A stretch of DNA of 64,000 bases from Pseudomonas syringae (GTDB lineage Bacteria > Pseudomonadota > Gammaproteobacteria > Pseudomonadales > Pseudomonadaceae), in contig NZ_WKEQ01000016.1 of the NCBI RefSeq assembly GCF_021605415.1, positions 41,752 to 105,751 on the forward strand, given 5' to 3'. How positions within the stretch are numbered: the stretch's first letter is position 1; each line of letters begins with the position of its first letter. This document shows positions 1 to 8,583 of the stretch, piece after piece. The notes below the pieces were generated by a model, which saw nothing but the letters and a program-made list of their open reading frames with translations, was not told the DNA's origin and ran no database searches. Position numbers and translations under genes: made by a program.

Positions 1-53
1 CTCACTCCTATAGGAGCTCTGGGTCAAACCGGAAACTGCGATTCGCCGCCAAT

Positions 54-87
54 CCCTGTGGGAGCTGGCTTGCCAGCTCCCACAGGG
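54..87. repeat. Perfect 16-bp palindrome (REP-like)
   Basis: Arms of 16 bases at 54-69 and 72-87 are perfect reverse complements around a two-base loop. The arm begins CCCTGTGGGAGCTGGC. It lies just beyond the 3' end of the hydroxyproline oxidoreductase gene, so its transcript would form a strong hairpin. Short palindromes of this type are scattered between genes in fluorescent pseudomonads. No T-tract follows, so terminator function is only inferred. Confidence 0.8.
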
Positions 88-157
88 ATTTGTGTTGGCT
101 CATGAAATCTGGATTCATCGCCAGACACTGAGCTGCCGAAGGCTGCGATCTTTTGGT

Positions 158-1429
158 TTAAAAGCGATCCAGGCGATACGGCTCCAGCGCCGGAATTTGC
201 CTGGCTGAAAGATTTGGCCAAAGCATTTTTTCGATCAATTCGGCGGTAGCTGCCGCCTGTGTCAATCCCAGATGTTGATGGCCGAAGGCGAGCAACACCT
301 TGCCGTCGCACACCCGGTCGATGATGGGCAGCGAATCCGGCAGCGAAGGGCGAAAGCCCATCCAGGGCGTGGCGTCTTCGGCATTCAATTCCCGACGAAA
401 CAACCCCTTGCTCAACCGATGCAACTGCCACGCACGTTCCATCACCGGCGGCCGTTCCAGCCCAGCGAACTCCACCGTACCCGCCAATCGAAGCCCCCCA
501 GTCATGGGCGTCATGATGAATTTGCGCTCCAGCGACGTCACCGCAAACGGCAGCCGCTCGTGCTCATGAGGCAGCATCAAGTGATAACCGCGCTCGGTGT
601 CCAGCGGCACCTTTTTCCCGGTCAGCGTTTCGGTGAGTTTCGCCGAATGGGCGCCGCAGGCAATGAGCACCTGGCGAGCCTGCAACCGCCCCTGATCGGT
701 GCCCAACGCAATGCCGTCCGCGGTCAGTTCTCCACCGTTTACGCGCCTCTGGAGGAACTGCACGCCATAGCCTTTCGCCGCTTCAACCAATTCACAAACA
801 ACCGCGTGCGGATCAAGAAAATGTCCCGTGCGCGGATAAAACAAGCCACCCCGAATCTGCTCGCTCAGCTGCGGCGTACTCGCCTGTACCTCGCTGGCCG
901 ACCAGAAATCCACCGGCACTTGCTGCTGACACATGCGCGCCTGCAAGACTTCAATCGCCTGGCGCGATTCGGCGCGCTCGAACACCAGCAGCGAACCGTT
1001 CTCTTGTAGAAGATTTGGCCGCTCGATTCTTTGCAGCAACCGCTGCCACGCGCCCAGGCTGCTTTCATTGAGCGCACGAAGGCCGGCGACCGTCCGCTGA
1101 AACGGCGCCGGACGCAAGTTCAGCAACAGTCGCGTAAACCAGGGCAGGGCGCGGGGCAGGTGTTTCCAGTCGAGGCGCAACGGCCCCATCGGATCCATCA
1201 ACATCGCCGGCAAGCGTTTGAGAATCGTCAGGTCGGCAATGGGAAACACCTGCTCCGTCGCCAGATGCCCGGCATTGCCGAACGAGGCGCCATGCCCCGG
1301 TGCTTGTTGATCGACAACGACCACGCGCAAGCCATGTTGCGCCAGCCGCAGGGCACAGGCGACGCCGATGATGCCGGCGCCGACCACGACGATATCGGTC
1401 GGATCGTGTGATGCAAGGGCGTTCACCAT
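158..1429 (-). CDS. FAD-dependent D-hydroxyproline dehydrogenase/oxidase (DadA-like)
   Basis: A 423-residue flavoprotein of the DAO/DadA family. It opens with a Rossmann FAD site (VVVGAGIIGVA, residues about 15-25) followed by the GASFGNAG segment typical of D-amino acid dehydrogenases. It is the third gene of a minus-strand unit after a hydroxyproline epimerase and a dihydrodipicolinate-synthase-like deaminase. From that context it most likely oxidises cis-4-hydroxy-D-proline to pyrroline-4-hydroxy-2-carboxylate. Sequence alone cannot exclude a broader D-amino acid dehydrogenase. The ATG is 26 bases after the upstream stop, and its ribosome binding site is weak, suggesting translational coupling. 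Confidence 0.85.
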   Translation of the reverse strand: MVNALASHDPTDIVVVGAGIIGVACALRLAQHGLRVVVVDQQAPGHGASFGNAGHLATEQVFPIADLTILKRLPAMLMDPMGPLRLDWKHLPRALPWFTRLLLNLRPAPFQRTVAGLRALNESSLGAWQRLLQRIERPNLLQENGSLLVFERAESRQAIEVLQARMCQQQVPVDFWSASEVQASTPQLSEQIRGGLFYPRTGHFLDPHAVVCELVEAAKGYGVQFLQRRVNGGELTADGIALGTDQGRLQARQVLIACGAHSAKLTETLTGKKVPLDTERGYHLMLPHEHERLPFAVTSLERKFIMTPMTGGLRLAGTVEFAGLERPPVMERAWQLHRLSKGLFRRELNAEDATPWMGFRPSLPDSLPIIDRVCDGKVLLAFGHQHLGLTQAAATAELIEKMLWPNLSARQIPALEPYRLDRF

Positions 1430-1455
1430 GGCTGGATTTTCTCTCTGGCGGCGAA

Positions 1456-2403
1456 TCAGCCGACGTTTTGTTCAGCCGACCAGTTGGCGTACCACTGGCG
1501 GAACAGGTTGTACTGGTGCTCGGCGTAGTTGCGTTGTGCATCAGTCAGCGCGTCGGTTTCGTTGAAGTGCAGGGCGTATTCCTTGTCGCCGTTGAGCACC
1601 ATCAAGTGCTTGTAATAAAGCACCAGATCGCAGCCCTCATCGAACGATGACAGCACGGCCAGCGCCGATTCCAGCTCGCGAGCCTGACGACGGGCCTTGG
1701 CGTCACCCTTGGCGGCTTTTTTGCTCAGGGCCACCAGTTGCAGGACTTCGCGGGGCAAGGCGTTGCCGATGCCGGTGATGGCGCCGGTGGCGTTGCAGTT
1801 GACGAAACCGTGCACGACCTGGGTGTCGACGCCGACCATCAACGTGACGTTGTCATCTTGGGAGGTGATGTGTTCAGCGGCATAACGCAGGTCGGCACCG
1901 CCACCGAACTCCTTGAAGCCGACCAGGTTGGGAAATTCGCGACGCAGTTCAAAAAACAGATCGGCGCGGGTGGCGAAGCCGTAATACGGGCTGTTGTAGA
2001 TCACCGCCGGCAGGTGTGGCGCGGCATTGAGGATTGCACCGAAGTGGGCTTTTTGCGCAGTGGCCGACGTGCCACGGGACAACAAGCGCGGAATGACCAT
2101 CAAGCCATGAGCGCCGACTTTGGCGGCATGGGCAGCGTGGGACACCGCTTCACGGCTATTGACCGCGCCCGTACCGACGATAGTGGGAATACCTGCCGCG
2201 ACCAGACGCGCCACGCCTTGCTGACGTTCGGCTTCGGTCAGCAGCGGCCAGTCACCCATGGAGCCGCAATACACCACCGCGCTCATGCCCGTATCGACCA
2301 ATTGACGACCCTTGGCCACCAGCGCGTCGAAGTCCGGTGTGCGCTCGGCGGTGCAGGGGGTCATCAGTGCCGGAATGCAGCCAGTGAAAATGTTGTCGCT
2401 CAT
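1456..2403 (-). CDS. lhpC: Pyrroline-4-hydroxy-2-carboxylate deaminase (DHDPS family)
   Basis: A 315-residue TIM-barrel protein of the dihydrodipicolinate synthase/N-acetylneuraminate lyase family. The Schiff-base lysine lies in LVGFKEFGG (about residue 170) and the conserved tyrosine in VIYNSPYYG. Between a hydroxyproline epimerase and a D-hydroxyproline oxidoreductase the expected role is deamination and dehydration of pyrroline-4-hydroxy-2-carboxylate to alpha-ketoglutarate semialdehyde. The start at 2403 is preferred over an in-frame start 24 bases upstream because CAGGAGC sits correctly in front of it. The semialdehyde dehydrogenase that completes the pathway is not in the window. Confidence 0.87.
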   Translation of the reverse strand: MSDNIFTGCIPALMTPCTAERTPDFDALVAKGRQLVDTGMSAVVYCGSMGDWPLLTEAERQQGVARLVAAGIPTIVGTGAVNSREAVSHAAHAAKVGAHGLMVIPRLLSRGTSATAQKAHFGAILNAAPHLPAVIYNSPYYGFATRADLFFELRREFPNLVGFKEFGGGADLRYAAEHITSQDDNVTLMVGVDTQVVHGFVNCNATGAITGIGNALPREVLQLVALSKKAAKGDAKARRQARELESALAVLSSFDEGCDLVLYYKHLMVLNGDKEYALHFNETDALTDAQRNYAEHQYNLFRQWYANWSAEQNVG

Positions 2404-2454
2404 TGTTTTAGCTCCTGGAGAATTCATGCGGATTAAGGTGTCAGAGCGAAGGGT

Positions 2455-3381
2455 TTAAATGCCCCATGCAAAAGGATCCTCTTCGTCGATCAGCAACGTG
2501 GCGTCGGCGGTCATGTAGGCGCGGCCGGTGATGAACGGGCGCACGCGCTCACCCTCCCATTCGAAACGGCACTCGAACCGGCTGCCGGTGATGCTCGCCT
2601 GTATCCAGGGCGCGCCTTCGGCAAGTTTGCCGTCGGCGGCCAGGCACGCGAGCTTGGCGCTGGTGCCGGTACCGCAGGGCGAGCGGTCGTAGGCTTTGCC
2701 CGGGCACATGACGAAGTTGCGGCTGTCGGCCTGCTCGTCATCGGCGAACAGTTCAACGTGGTCGATCAGCGCACCGTCCTCGCCAAGAATGCCTTGGGTT
2801 TCAAGTGCCTTGAGCATGGCCCAGGTGTATTCGGTCAGGGCATCGACGTTGTCCATCTGCAGGGTTTTGCCGTGCTCTGAAACCAGGAAAAACCAGTTGC
2901 CACCCCAGGCAATGTCACCGTAGACACGACCATGCCCGGGCACTTCGACCGCGACTTGCTGGCGATAGCGATAAGCGGGAACGTTGCCCAGCGTCACGGT
3001 GCAGTCCGCATGCAACGTGGCACTGACCGGGCCGACCGGGGTGTCGATCGTGTGCACGCCGGCGCTGATGTGCCCCAGGTGCTGCAACGAATTGATCAGG
3101 CCGATGGTGCCGTGGCCGCACATGTTCAAGTAGCCGCTGTTGTTGAAGAAAATCACCCCGCAGATCGCGTCCGGCGACACGGGCTCGCAATACAGCGCAC
3201 CGACCAGCACGTCGTTGCCACGCGGTTCCAGCAGGCAGGCGCGGCGCCATTGATCATGCTGATCGCGCAGGGCATCGCGCTTCTCGGCCATGGTGCGGCC
3301 GGGCAGCTGCGGGAAGCCGCTCATCACCAGACGCGTAGGTTCGCCGCCGGTGTGGGAGTCGATCACGTGTAGTTTTTTCAT
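2455..3381 (-). CDS. lhpA: 4-hydroxyproline 2-epimerase (proline racemase family)
   Basis: A 308-residue member of the proline racemase family, first gene of the minus-strand hydroxyproline operon. Both catalytic cysteines are present: Cys88 in MCGHGT and the second in RSPCGTGTS (about residue 236). This separates it from the dehydratases of the same family, which replace one cysteine. It interconverts trans-4-hydroxy-L-proline and cis-4-hydroxy-D-proline. The N-terminus [15 protein letters not shown] is typical. The ATG at 3381 is chosen; an in-frame GTG at 3393 is possible. The gene is divergent from the AraC regulator at 3580, with 198 bases between them for shared control. Confidence 0.93.
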   Translation of the reverse strand: MKKLHVIDSHTGGEPTRLVMSGFPQLPGRTMAEKRDALRDQHDQWRRACLLEPRGNDVLVGALYCEPVSPDAICGVIFFNNSGYLNMCGHGTIGLINSLQHLGHISAGVHTIDTPVGPVSATLHADCTVTLGNVPAYRYRQQVAVEVPGHGRVYGDIAWGGNWFFLVSEHGKTLQMDNVDALTEYTWAMLKALETQGILGEDGALIDHVELFADDEQADSRNFVMCPGKAYDRSPCGTGTSAKLACLAADGKLAEGAPWIQASITGSRFECRFEWEGERVRPFITGRAYMTADATLLIDEEDPFAWGI

Positions 3382-3579
3382 GGGGCTTTCCACTCAGGGG
3401 TTATCCGCTTGCCGATACGATGAACCCGTCACAGCGCCTGCGATTGATGTTTTTTGCCGCCATCGATGACGAAATCAGCACAATTGCAACGGCTCGACAG
3501 GCTGCCGAACATGCGGCAATCTGCGCGACAGTCGTGGTCTTCCAGGCGCAGGGCCCGGGCGAAGAGTGAGGAAAACGTC

Positions 3580-4353
3580 ATGACGCAAAATGCATTTGCG
3601 ATCCTGTGCCAGGAAAACGAGGCGAGTCGTCCGCAAACCCTCGAAGATCTGCTGGCGGGCATGGCGCTGATATTGCCGATGCTCGATGTCATCCCGAACG
3701 CTGCGATCTTCATCAAGGATGTTCACGCCCGCTACGTCATGGCCAACAACACGCTGGTGCAACGCTGCGGTCTGAAAAGCCTGAAACCGTTGCTCGGCAA
3801 GACCAGTGCCGAAGTTTTCCCCGCGCAATTGGGCCCGGGCTACACCGAACAGGATCGCAAGGTACTGGAGCAGGGGCTGGTGCTTGAGGATCAGCTTGAA
3901 TTGCATTTGTACGGCAGCCGCGAACCCGGTTGGTGCCTCACTCACAAACGGCCGCTGTACAACCGCGATGGCGAAATAATCGGCCTGGCCGGCATCTCGG
4001 TCGACCTGCAATCGGCCAGTGAAACCCATCCGGCGTATCAACGGTTGGCAGCCGTAGACGAATACATTCGCGCTCACTTCAACAGGCGCGTCACCTTGGC
4101 TGAACTCACCCGTATTGCCGGGATCTCCGTGGCGCAACTGGAGCGCTACTGCAAACGGGTGTTCCACCTCACACCCAGGCAGATGATCCAGAAAGTGCGG
4201 CTCGAACAGGCGCACCGCTTGCTGCACACCGATATGCCGATCACCGAAGTCGCCTTGCAATGCGGGTATACCGATCACAGCGCATTCACCCGGCAGTTCA
4301 AGGCGTTGACCGGGTTCACGCCGCGCCAGTACCGGCAGGCGACGGATATTTAA
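3580..4353 (+). CDS. AraC-family regulator with PAS domain, hydroxyproline locus
   Basis: A 257-residue protein with a PAS-like sensor (about residues 30-150; IFIKDVHARYVMANN and the GEIIGLAGISVDL strand) and a C-terminal AraC/XylS double helix-turn-helix (about 160-257, ending in the GYTDHSAFTRQFKALTGFTP signature). It is divergent from the epimerase operon, an arrangement known for AraC-type activators of hydroxyproline catabolism in Pseudomonas, so it is probably the pathway activator. The ATG at 3580 follows GAGGAAA; a longer frame reaching upstream lacks such a site. Confidence 0.88.
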   Translation: MTQNAFAILCQENEASRPQTLEDLLAGMALILPMLDVIPNAAIFIKDVHARYVMANNTLVQRCGLKSLKPLLGKTSAEVFPAQLGPGYTEQDRKVLEQGLVLEDQLELHLYGSREPGWCLTHKRPLYNRDGEIIGLAGISVDLQSASETHPAYQRLAAVDEYIRAHFNRRVTLAELTRIAGISVAQLERYCKRVFHLTPRQMIQKVRLEQAHRLLHTDMPITEVALQCGYTDHSAFTRQFKALTGFTPRQYRQATDI

Positions 4354-4463
4354 ACAGTTGAAGTGCCGTTGATCCGGTCACGCCGCTACGCAATGAAACT
4401 CGCCGCGACTTTGCCAGCCCTTAATTAATGACCAGCCATATTCATTAATCGAGGAAGCCAGCC

Positions 4464-5690
4464 ATGCGCGCGATGACCTACCACGGCACTCATGACGTCA
4501 GAGTCGAAACGGTGCCCGATCCCGTAATTGAAGCCGCCGACGACATCATTTTGCGCGTCACGGCGACGGCCATTTGCGGCTCTGACCTGCACCTGTACCG
4601 GGGCAAGATTCCCACCGTCGAGCATGGCGATATTTTCGGCCATGAGTTCATGGGCATCGTCGAAGACACCGGGTCTGCGGTGACTGCCGTGCAGCGGGGC
4701 GACCGGGTCGTCATTCCATTTGTGATCGCTTGCGGTGACTGCTTCTTCTGCCAGCTTGAGCAATACGCGGCGTGCGAAACCACCAACACCGGGCGCGGCG
4801 CAATCATGAACAAGAAGTCAATACCGCCAGGCGCTGCGCTGTTCGGTTACAGCCGTTTGTACGGCGGTATTCCCGGCGGCCAGGCGGAACTGGTTCGGGT
4901 GCCCAAAGCCAATACCGGCCCCTTCAAGGTTCCGGGCACGCTGTCGGATGAAAAAGTGTTGTTCCTTTCGGATATTCTGCCGACGGCCTGGCAAGCCGTC
5001 ATCAACGCCAACATCGTGCAGGGCTCGAGTGTGGCGATCTACGGGGCAGGGCCGGTCGGCCTGCTCAGTGCCGCATGCGCAAAAATGCTCGGGGCCGAGC
5101 GCATTTTCATGGTCGATCATCACCCATATCGCCTTGATTATGCGCAGCGCACTTATGGCGTCATCCCGATCAACTTCGATGACGATGATGATCCGGCGGA
5201 CACGATCATCAACCAGACGCCAGGCCATCGCGGCGTGGATGCGGTGATTGATGCGGTCGGCTTCGAAGCCAAGGGCAGCACCACGGAAACCGTGCTCGCC
5301 ACTCTCAAGCTCGAAGGCAGCAGCGGCAAGGCGTTGCGCCAATGCATCGCGGCGGTTCGCCGGGGCGGGGTGGTGAGCGTGCCCGGCGTCTACGCCGGGT
5401 TCATTCACGGCTTCCTGTTCGGCGATGCGTTCGACAAAGGCCTCACCTTCAAAATGGGCCAGACCCACGTTCAGCGATTCTTGCCTGAGCTGCTGGAACA
5501 CATTGAGACCGGCCGACTTCAGCCCGAAGCGATCATCACGCACCGGATGTCGCTGGAACAGGCCGCCGAGGGCTACAAGATTTTCGACAAGAAACAGGAG
5601 AACTGTCGCAAGGTGATCCTGACTCCGGGCGGCAGCGACGTGCCGCTGACCGAAGCCATCACGGATCCGACCTTGGTGCCGGCCAGTTGA
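4464..5690 (+). CDS. Zinc-dependent alcohol dehydrogenase, FdhA-like
   Basis: A 408-residue medium-chain dehydrogenase. The catalytic zinc site is visible (ICGSDLH, FGHEF), as is a complete structural zinc loop with four cysteines ([15 protein letters not shown]). A Rossmann NAD motif follows ([11 protein letters not shown]). Length and extra loops resemble the glutathione-independent formaldehyde dehydrogenase/dismutase branch, but the substrate is unproven. The start follows GAGGAAG. It opens the stress-type gene region and may be a detoxification enzyme for small aldehydes or alcohols. Confidence 0.85.
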   Translation: MRAMTYHGTHDVRVETVPDPVIEAADDIILRVTATAICGSDLHLYRGKIPTVEHGDIFGHEFMGIVEDTGSAVTAVQRGDRVVIPFVIACGDCFFCQLEQYAACETTNTGRGAIMNKKSIPPGAALFGYSRLYGGIPGGQAELVRVPKANTGPFKVPGTLSDEKVLFLSDILPTAWQAVINANIVQGSSVAIYGAGPVGLLSAACAKMLGAERIFMVDHHPYRLDYAQRTYGVIPINFDDDDDPADTIINQTPGHRGVDAVIDAVGFEAKGSTTETVLATLKLEGSSGKALRQCIAAVRRGGVVSVPGVYAGFIHGFLFGDAFDKGLTFKMGQTHVQRFLPELLEHIETGRLQPEAIITHRMSLEQAAEGYKIFDKKQENCRKVILTPGGSDVPLTEAITDPTLVPAS

Positions 5691-5788
5691 TGATTGTCGT
5701 GCATCGGCAACAGCGCAAATGATTGATCGGCCGCACCGCGCAAAGGGACAGGCGCCGTGCGGTCTCTCGTTGAACTCAAGGAGATGAC

Positions 5789-6718
5789 ATGGCGCAATCC
5801 ACGTCTGCGGCCCGCACGCCGCTGCGTCAATGGTGGGATTTTGCTTCGAGCGGAGGATGGCCGGGACTGTTGTTCTGGTCGACGCTGACCCTGGTGACCG
5901 TGTTGCTGCTCGCCAGTGGTTATAACGCGCTGGTCGGCGCCGACCAGAACAACCTGCGCTATGCCGCACTGGGCGGGCTGGCCGGGTTCGGTGCCACGGC
6001 GACGGGCGCGATGGTGGCCGTGGTCCTGCGGCATATCGCCTCGCGCACCCAAGACATCATGCTCGGCTTCGCCGCCGGCATGATGCTCGCGGCCAGTTCG
6101 TTCTCATTGCTTCTGCCCGGCATCGACGCCGCGCAGGCGCTCTGCGAAAACAAGATGCTGGCGGCGTGTGTGGTCGTCACCGGATTGGCGCTGGGCGTGG
6201 CGCTGATGGTCGGGCTCGATCGTTTCGTGCCTCACGAACACGAGAAAAGCGGCCGACGCGGGCCTGAGGCCCAGCGCTTCAATCGGGTCTGGCTGTTTGT
6301 ATTGGCAATCACCCTGCATAACCTGCCGGAAGGCATGGCCATCGGCGTGAGCTTCGCCAATGGCGACATGAGAGTGGGCTTGCCGCTGACCACCGCCATC
6401 GCTATTCAGGACATTCCTGAAGGGCTGGCCGTGGCCCTGGCGCTTCGGGTCACCGGGATTTCAGCGCTGCGGGCGGCGTTGATCGCGGTCGGCTCAGGGC
6501 TGATGGAACCGTTGGGCGCGATCATCGGCCTGGGAATTTCCAGCGGCTTCGCATTGGGCTATCCCGTCGCGCTCGGGCTGGCGGCCGGGGCGATGATTTT
6601 CGTGGTGTCTCACGAAGTCATCCCGGAAACACATCGCAATGGCCATGAAACACCTGCGACGCTGGGTTTGATGATCGGTTTCAGCGTGATGATGTTCCTC
6701 GATACCGCGCTGGGTTGA
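5789..6718 (+). CDS. ZIP-family metal transporter
   Basis: A 309-residue integral membrane protein with about eight hydrophobic segments. The ZIP signature helices are intact: HNLPEGMAIG (helix 4) and the paired DIPEGLAVALA (helix 5), which line the metal path. A short histidine-bearing loop (VPHEHE) precedes helix 4. It probably imports or balances zinc or another divalent metal, as ZupT/GufA-type members do. AAGGAGATGAC lies immediately before the ATG. It follows the zinc dehydrogenase with 98 bases between, and the two may be co-transcribed. Confidence 0.87.
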   Translation: MAQSTSAARTPLRQWWDFASSGGWPGLLFWSTLTLVTVLLLASGYNALVGADQNNLRYAALGGLAGFGATATGAMVAVVLRHIASRTQDIMLGFAAGMMLAASSFSLLLPGIDAAQALCENKMLAACVVVTGLALGVALMVGLDRFVPHEHEKSGRRGPEAQRFNRVWLFVLAITLHNLPEGMAIGVSFANGDMRVGLPLTTAIAIQDIPEGLAVALALRVTGISALRAALIAVGSGLMEPLGAIIGLGISSGFALGYPVALGLAAGAMIFVVSHEVIPETHRNGHETPATLGLMIGFSVMMFLDTALG

Positions 6719-6807
6719 GCGCCGCAACGGCGTTCCTCCCGTCAGGATCGTTGAACCTGCGTCGAACGCTGTTGCTCCATGTAGAAACACTGTCGGAGAG
6801 CCGAGCC

Positions 6808-7071
6808 GTGAACTCATTCAAAAGCCCTCTTACTGCTGCGCAAGAACACAAACTTCGTGCTTATGATCGCTGGCACCGAATATTGGAAGACACTGCGCTG
6901 CGAATGGACACGCCAGACGCGTACCACGAAGAACTGCTGCGCCGGTCCGACGAAATGGATCGACAGGGCATCATCACCTGGCAAGAGTGGCGCGACTTGC
7001 GTATCGAGGCCGATCAGGCCTACTTGCGCGCCATCGCTGGCGATGACTTCACTGACCGTATGACGTCTTGA
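6808..7071 (+). CDS. Small hypothetical protein, paralogue of the 17844-18065 protein
   Basis: An 87-residue acidic helical protein of unknown function. Start GTG 6808 is chosen because GGAGAG lies eight bases upstream; a longer TTG start would overlap the ZIP gene stop. Its core (WHRILED..RM....YHEELLR..DEM..QGII) aligns with the 73-residue protein at 17844-18065 (WHKLLN..IRM...HYEELLRLAEEY.KQGFI), so the two are paralogues about 11 kb apart. No known domain is recognised. It is followed closely by the CinA-like gene. Confidence 0.7.
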   Translation: MNSFKSPLTAAQEHKLRAYDRWHRILEDTALRMDTPDAYHEELLRRSDEMDRQGIITWQEWRDLRIEADQAYLRAIAGDDFTDRMTS

Positions 7072-7097
7072 TATCTGCTGATTCGGGAGGGCCGGAT

Positions 7098-7598
7098 ATG
7101 TCGATTGCATCCATCGCGGTCAACTATTTGCGTGACCAGAGGCTGGTGCTGACGAGCGCGGAATCCTGCACGGCGGGCAAGATTGTTCTGTTGCTGTCCG
7201 AGATCAAGGGCACCGGTGAGCTGATCGAAAGCGGTTACGTGGTCTATTCGCCCGAGGCCAAGCAACGGCTGTTGAATGTCAGTGCGAAGACCATCGACAC
7301 CTTCGGTCTGACCAGTTGTGAAGTCGCCCGCGAGATGGCCCTCGGCGCGTTGCGTGACAGCACGGCCAACGTGGCGGTGGCAACGACCGGGATTCTCGGA
7401 CCGGAGGATGTCAACGGGATTCCGGGTGGCACCATCTGTTTTGCCTGGGCATTCCAGACCGAAAAGGGTTGCAGTCTTTTTACTCGGCAGCTGCGATTTT
7501 TCGGTACGCGCTGCGAAGTGCAGACGCTGGCCGCCGAACATGCCCTGAAAGCGCTGCCGGTTTTTCATCAACGTGCGCTCGCCGGCGAACAGGCGTAG
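7098..7598 (+). CDS. CinA-family nicotinamide-nucleotide amidohydrolase (PncC-like)
   Basis: A 166-residue protein matching the stand-alone C-terminal CinA domain. The SAESCTAGKI motif near the N-terminus and TTGILGPEDVNGIPGGT are family hallmarks. Characterised members hydrolyse nicotinamide mononucleotide to nicotinate mononucleotide in NAD salvage. This copy is in an accessory stress region rather than beside recA, so it is probably a second, divergent member with a related amidohydrolase role. GGGAGGG precedes the ATG at 7098. Confidence 0.85.
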   Translation: MSIASIAVNYLRDQRLVLTSAESCTAGKIVLLLSEIKGTGELIESGYVVYSPEAKQRLLNVSAKTIDTFGLTSCEVAREMALGALRDSTANVAVATTGILGPEDVNGIPGGTICFAWAFQTEKGCSLFTRQLRFFGTRCEVQTLAAEHALKALPVFHQRALAGEQA

Positions 7599-7608
7599 AG
7601 AGGGCGCC

Positions 7609-8121
7609 ATGGATGATCGACATTCCGACTACCGCAGCCGCACTTACCCCGTACACGAGGACATGGCGTTTCAGCGCAAGGTCTGGCGCTTTGAACATTG
7701 GGGTTGGTACACGCTGGTGCTCATCGTGGTCATGGCCCTGTCAGGTGCCTTTTCGCGCGGGCCGTTGAGCGCCCGTGAGGCGCAGAGCAGCGATGGCAAG
7801 CTCAAGGTGGAATACGAAATGATCCATCGCAACGGTTCTACGAATGCGATGAAGCTCAGCATCAACGGCAAAGCAAATGCCCCCGCAGAGCTGGAGCTGT
7901 CCGGTGATTTTCTGGATGCCTTCAGCATCGAGACCTTGCAACCGGATCCGATCAAAGCCGTCAGCGCAGGTCAGGGCCTCAAACTGACGCTGCAAGTCGA
8001 TGCTCAAGGGCAGGCGACACTCTATCTGACCTTGCGCAGCGACGGTCTGGGCAGTTACAGCAGCCAGGTGTCCAGCCCCGGATCGGCATCGGTCAATTTC
8101 ACGCAATTCATCCTTCCGTAG
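7609..8121 (+). CDS. Membrane-anchored hypothetical protein
   Basis: A 170-residue protein with a charged N-terminus, one transmembrane helix at about residues 33-48 (WYTLVLIVVMALSGAF) and a C-terminal beta-rich domain that should lie in the periplasm. No family is recognised by name. It sits 10 bases after the CinA-like gene and 7 bases before the DUF421 gene, so the three are probably one operon. The genetic link to DUF421 suggests a partner role at the inner membrane. Confidence 0.78.
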   Translation: MDDRHSDYRSRTYPVHEDMAFQRKVWRFEHWGWYTLVLIVVMALSGAFSRGPLSAREAQSSDGKLKVEYEMIHRNGSTNAMKLSINGKANAPAELELSGDFLDAFSIETLQPDPIKAVSAGQGLKLTLQVDAQGQATLYLTLRSDGLGSYSSQVSSPGSASVNFTQFILP

Positions 8122-8128
8122 GTGCGCC

Positions 8129-8578
8129 ATGGATTCGGTAATACGCGCGGCCGTGATGTATGCGGCCCTGATGATTCTGTTCAAGATTGCCGGCCGCCGT
8201 TCGCTGGCAGAATTGACAACCTTCGATTTTGTATTGCTGATGATTATGGGCGAGGCGACCCAGCAGGCTTTGCTGGGCGATGATTTTTCGCTGACCAATG
8301 CGATCATCGTCATCATCACGCTGATCGCCATCGACGTCGGCCTGTCATTGCTCAAGCGCCGCTCGGCGGCGGTGTCGAAGCTGATCGACGGCGGGCCGAC
8401 AATCATCGTTGAAGACGGCAAGATCCTGCATGAACGGCTGCGACGTTCGCGGTTGGTCGAGGCGGACCTGATGGAAGCCGCACGCTCGAGTCAGGGCATC
8501 GAGACTGTCGACGAGATCAAGTTCGCGATCCTTGAGCGGAACGGCAAGATCTCGATCATCCGCCGCGATCAAGAGTGA
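8129..8578 (+). CDS. DUF421 (YetF/YcaP-type) membrane protein
   Basis: A 149-residue protein with three N-terminal hydrophobic helices and a cytoplasmic C-terminal YetF-like domain. The family signatures GRRSLAELTTFDFVLLMIMG and DGGPTIIVEDGKIL are present. DUF421 proteins form membrane assemblies of unresolved function, and some are linked to phospholipid balance. It is probably translated with the upstream membrane-anchored gene (7-base gap). It converges on the diguanylate cyclase gene, with only five bases between stops. Confidence 0.88.
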   Translation: MDSVIRAAVMYAALMILFKIAGRRSLAELTTFDFVLLMIMGEATQQALLGDDFSLTNAIIVIITLIAIDVGLSLLKRRSAAVSKLIDGGPTIIVEDGKILHERLRRSRLVEADLMEAARSSQGIETVDEIKFAILERNGKISIIRRDQE

Positions 8579-8583
8579 ATACG

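Noticed and set aside
24..431. Minus-strand 135-codon frame at the window start
   Set aside because: It overlaps the oxidoreductase gene in another frame, crosses the perfect palindrome and has no family content.
272..1009. Long plus-strand frames opposite the hydroxyproline oxidoreductase
   Set aside because: They are antisense shadows of a GC-rich gene, with high Arg/His content and no ribosome site.
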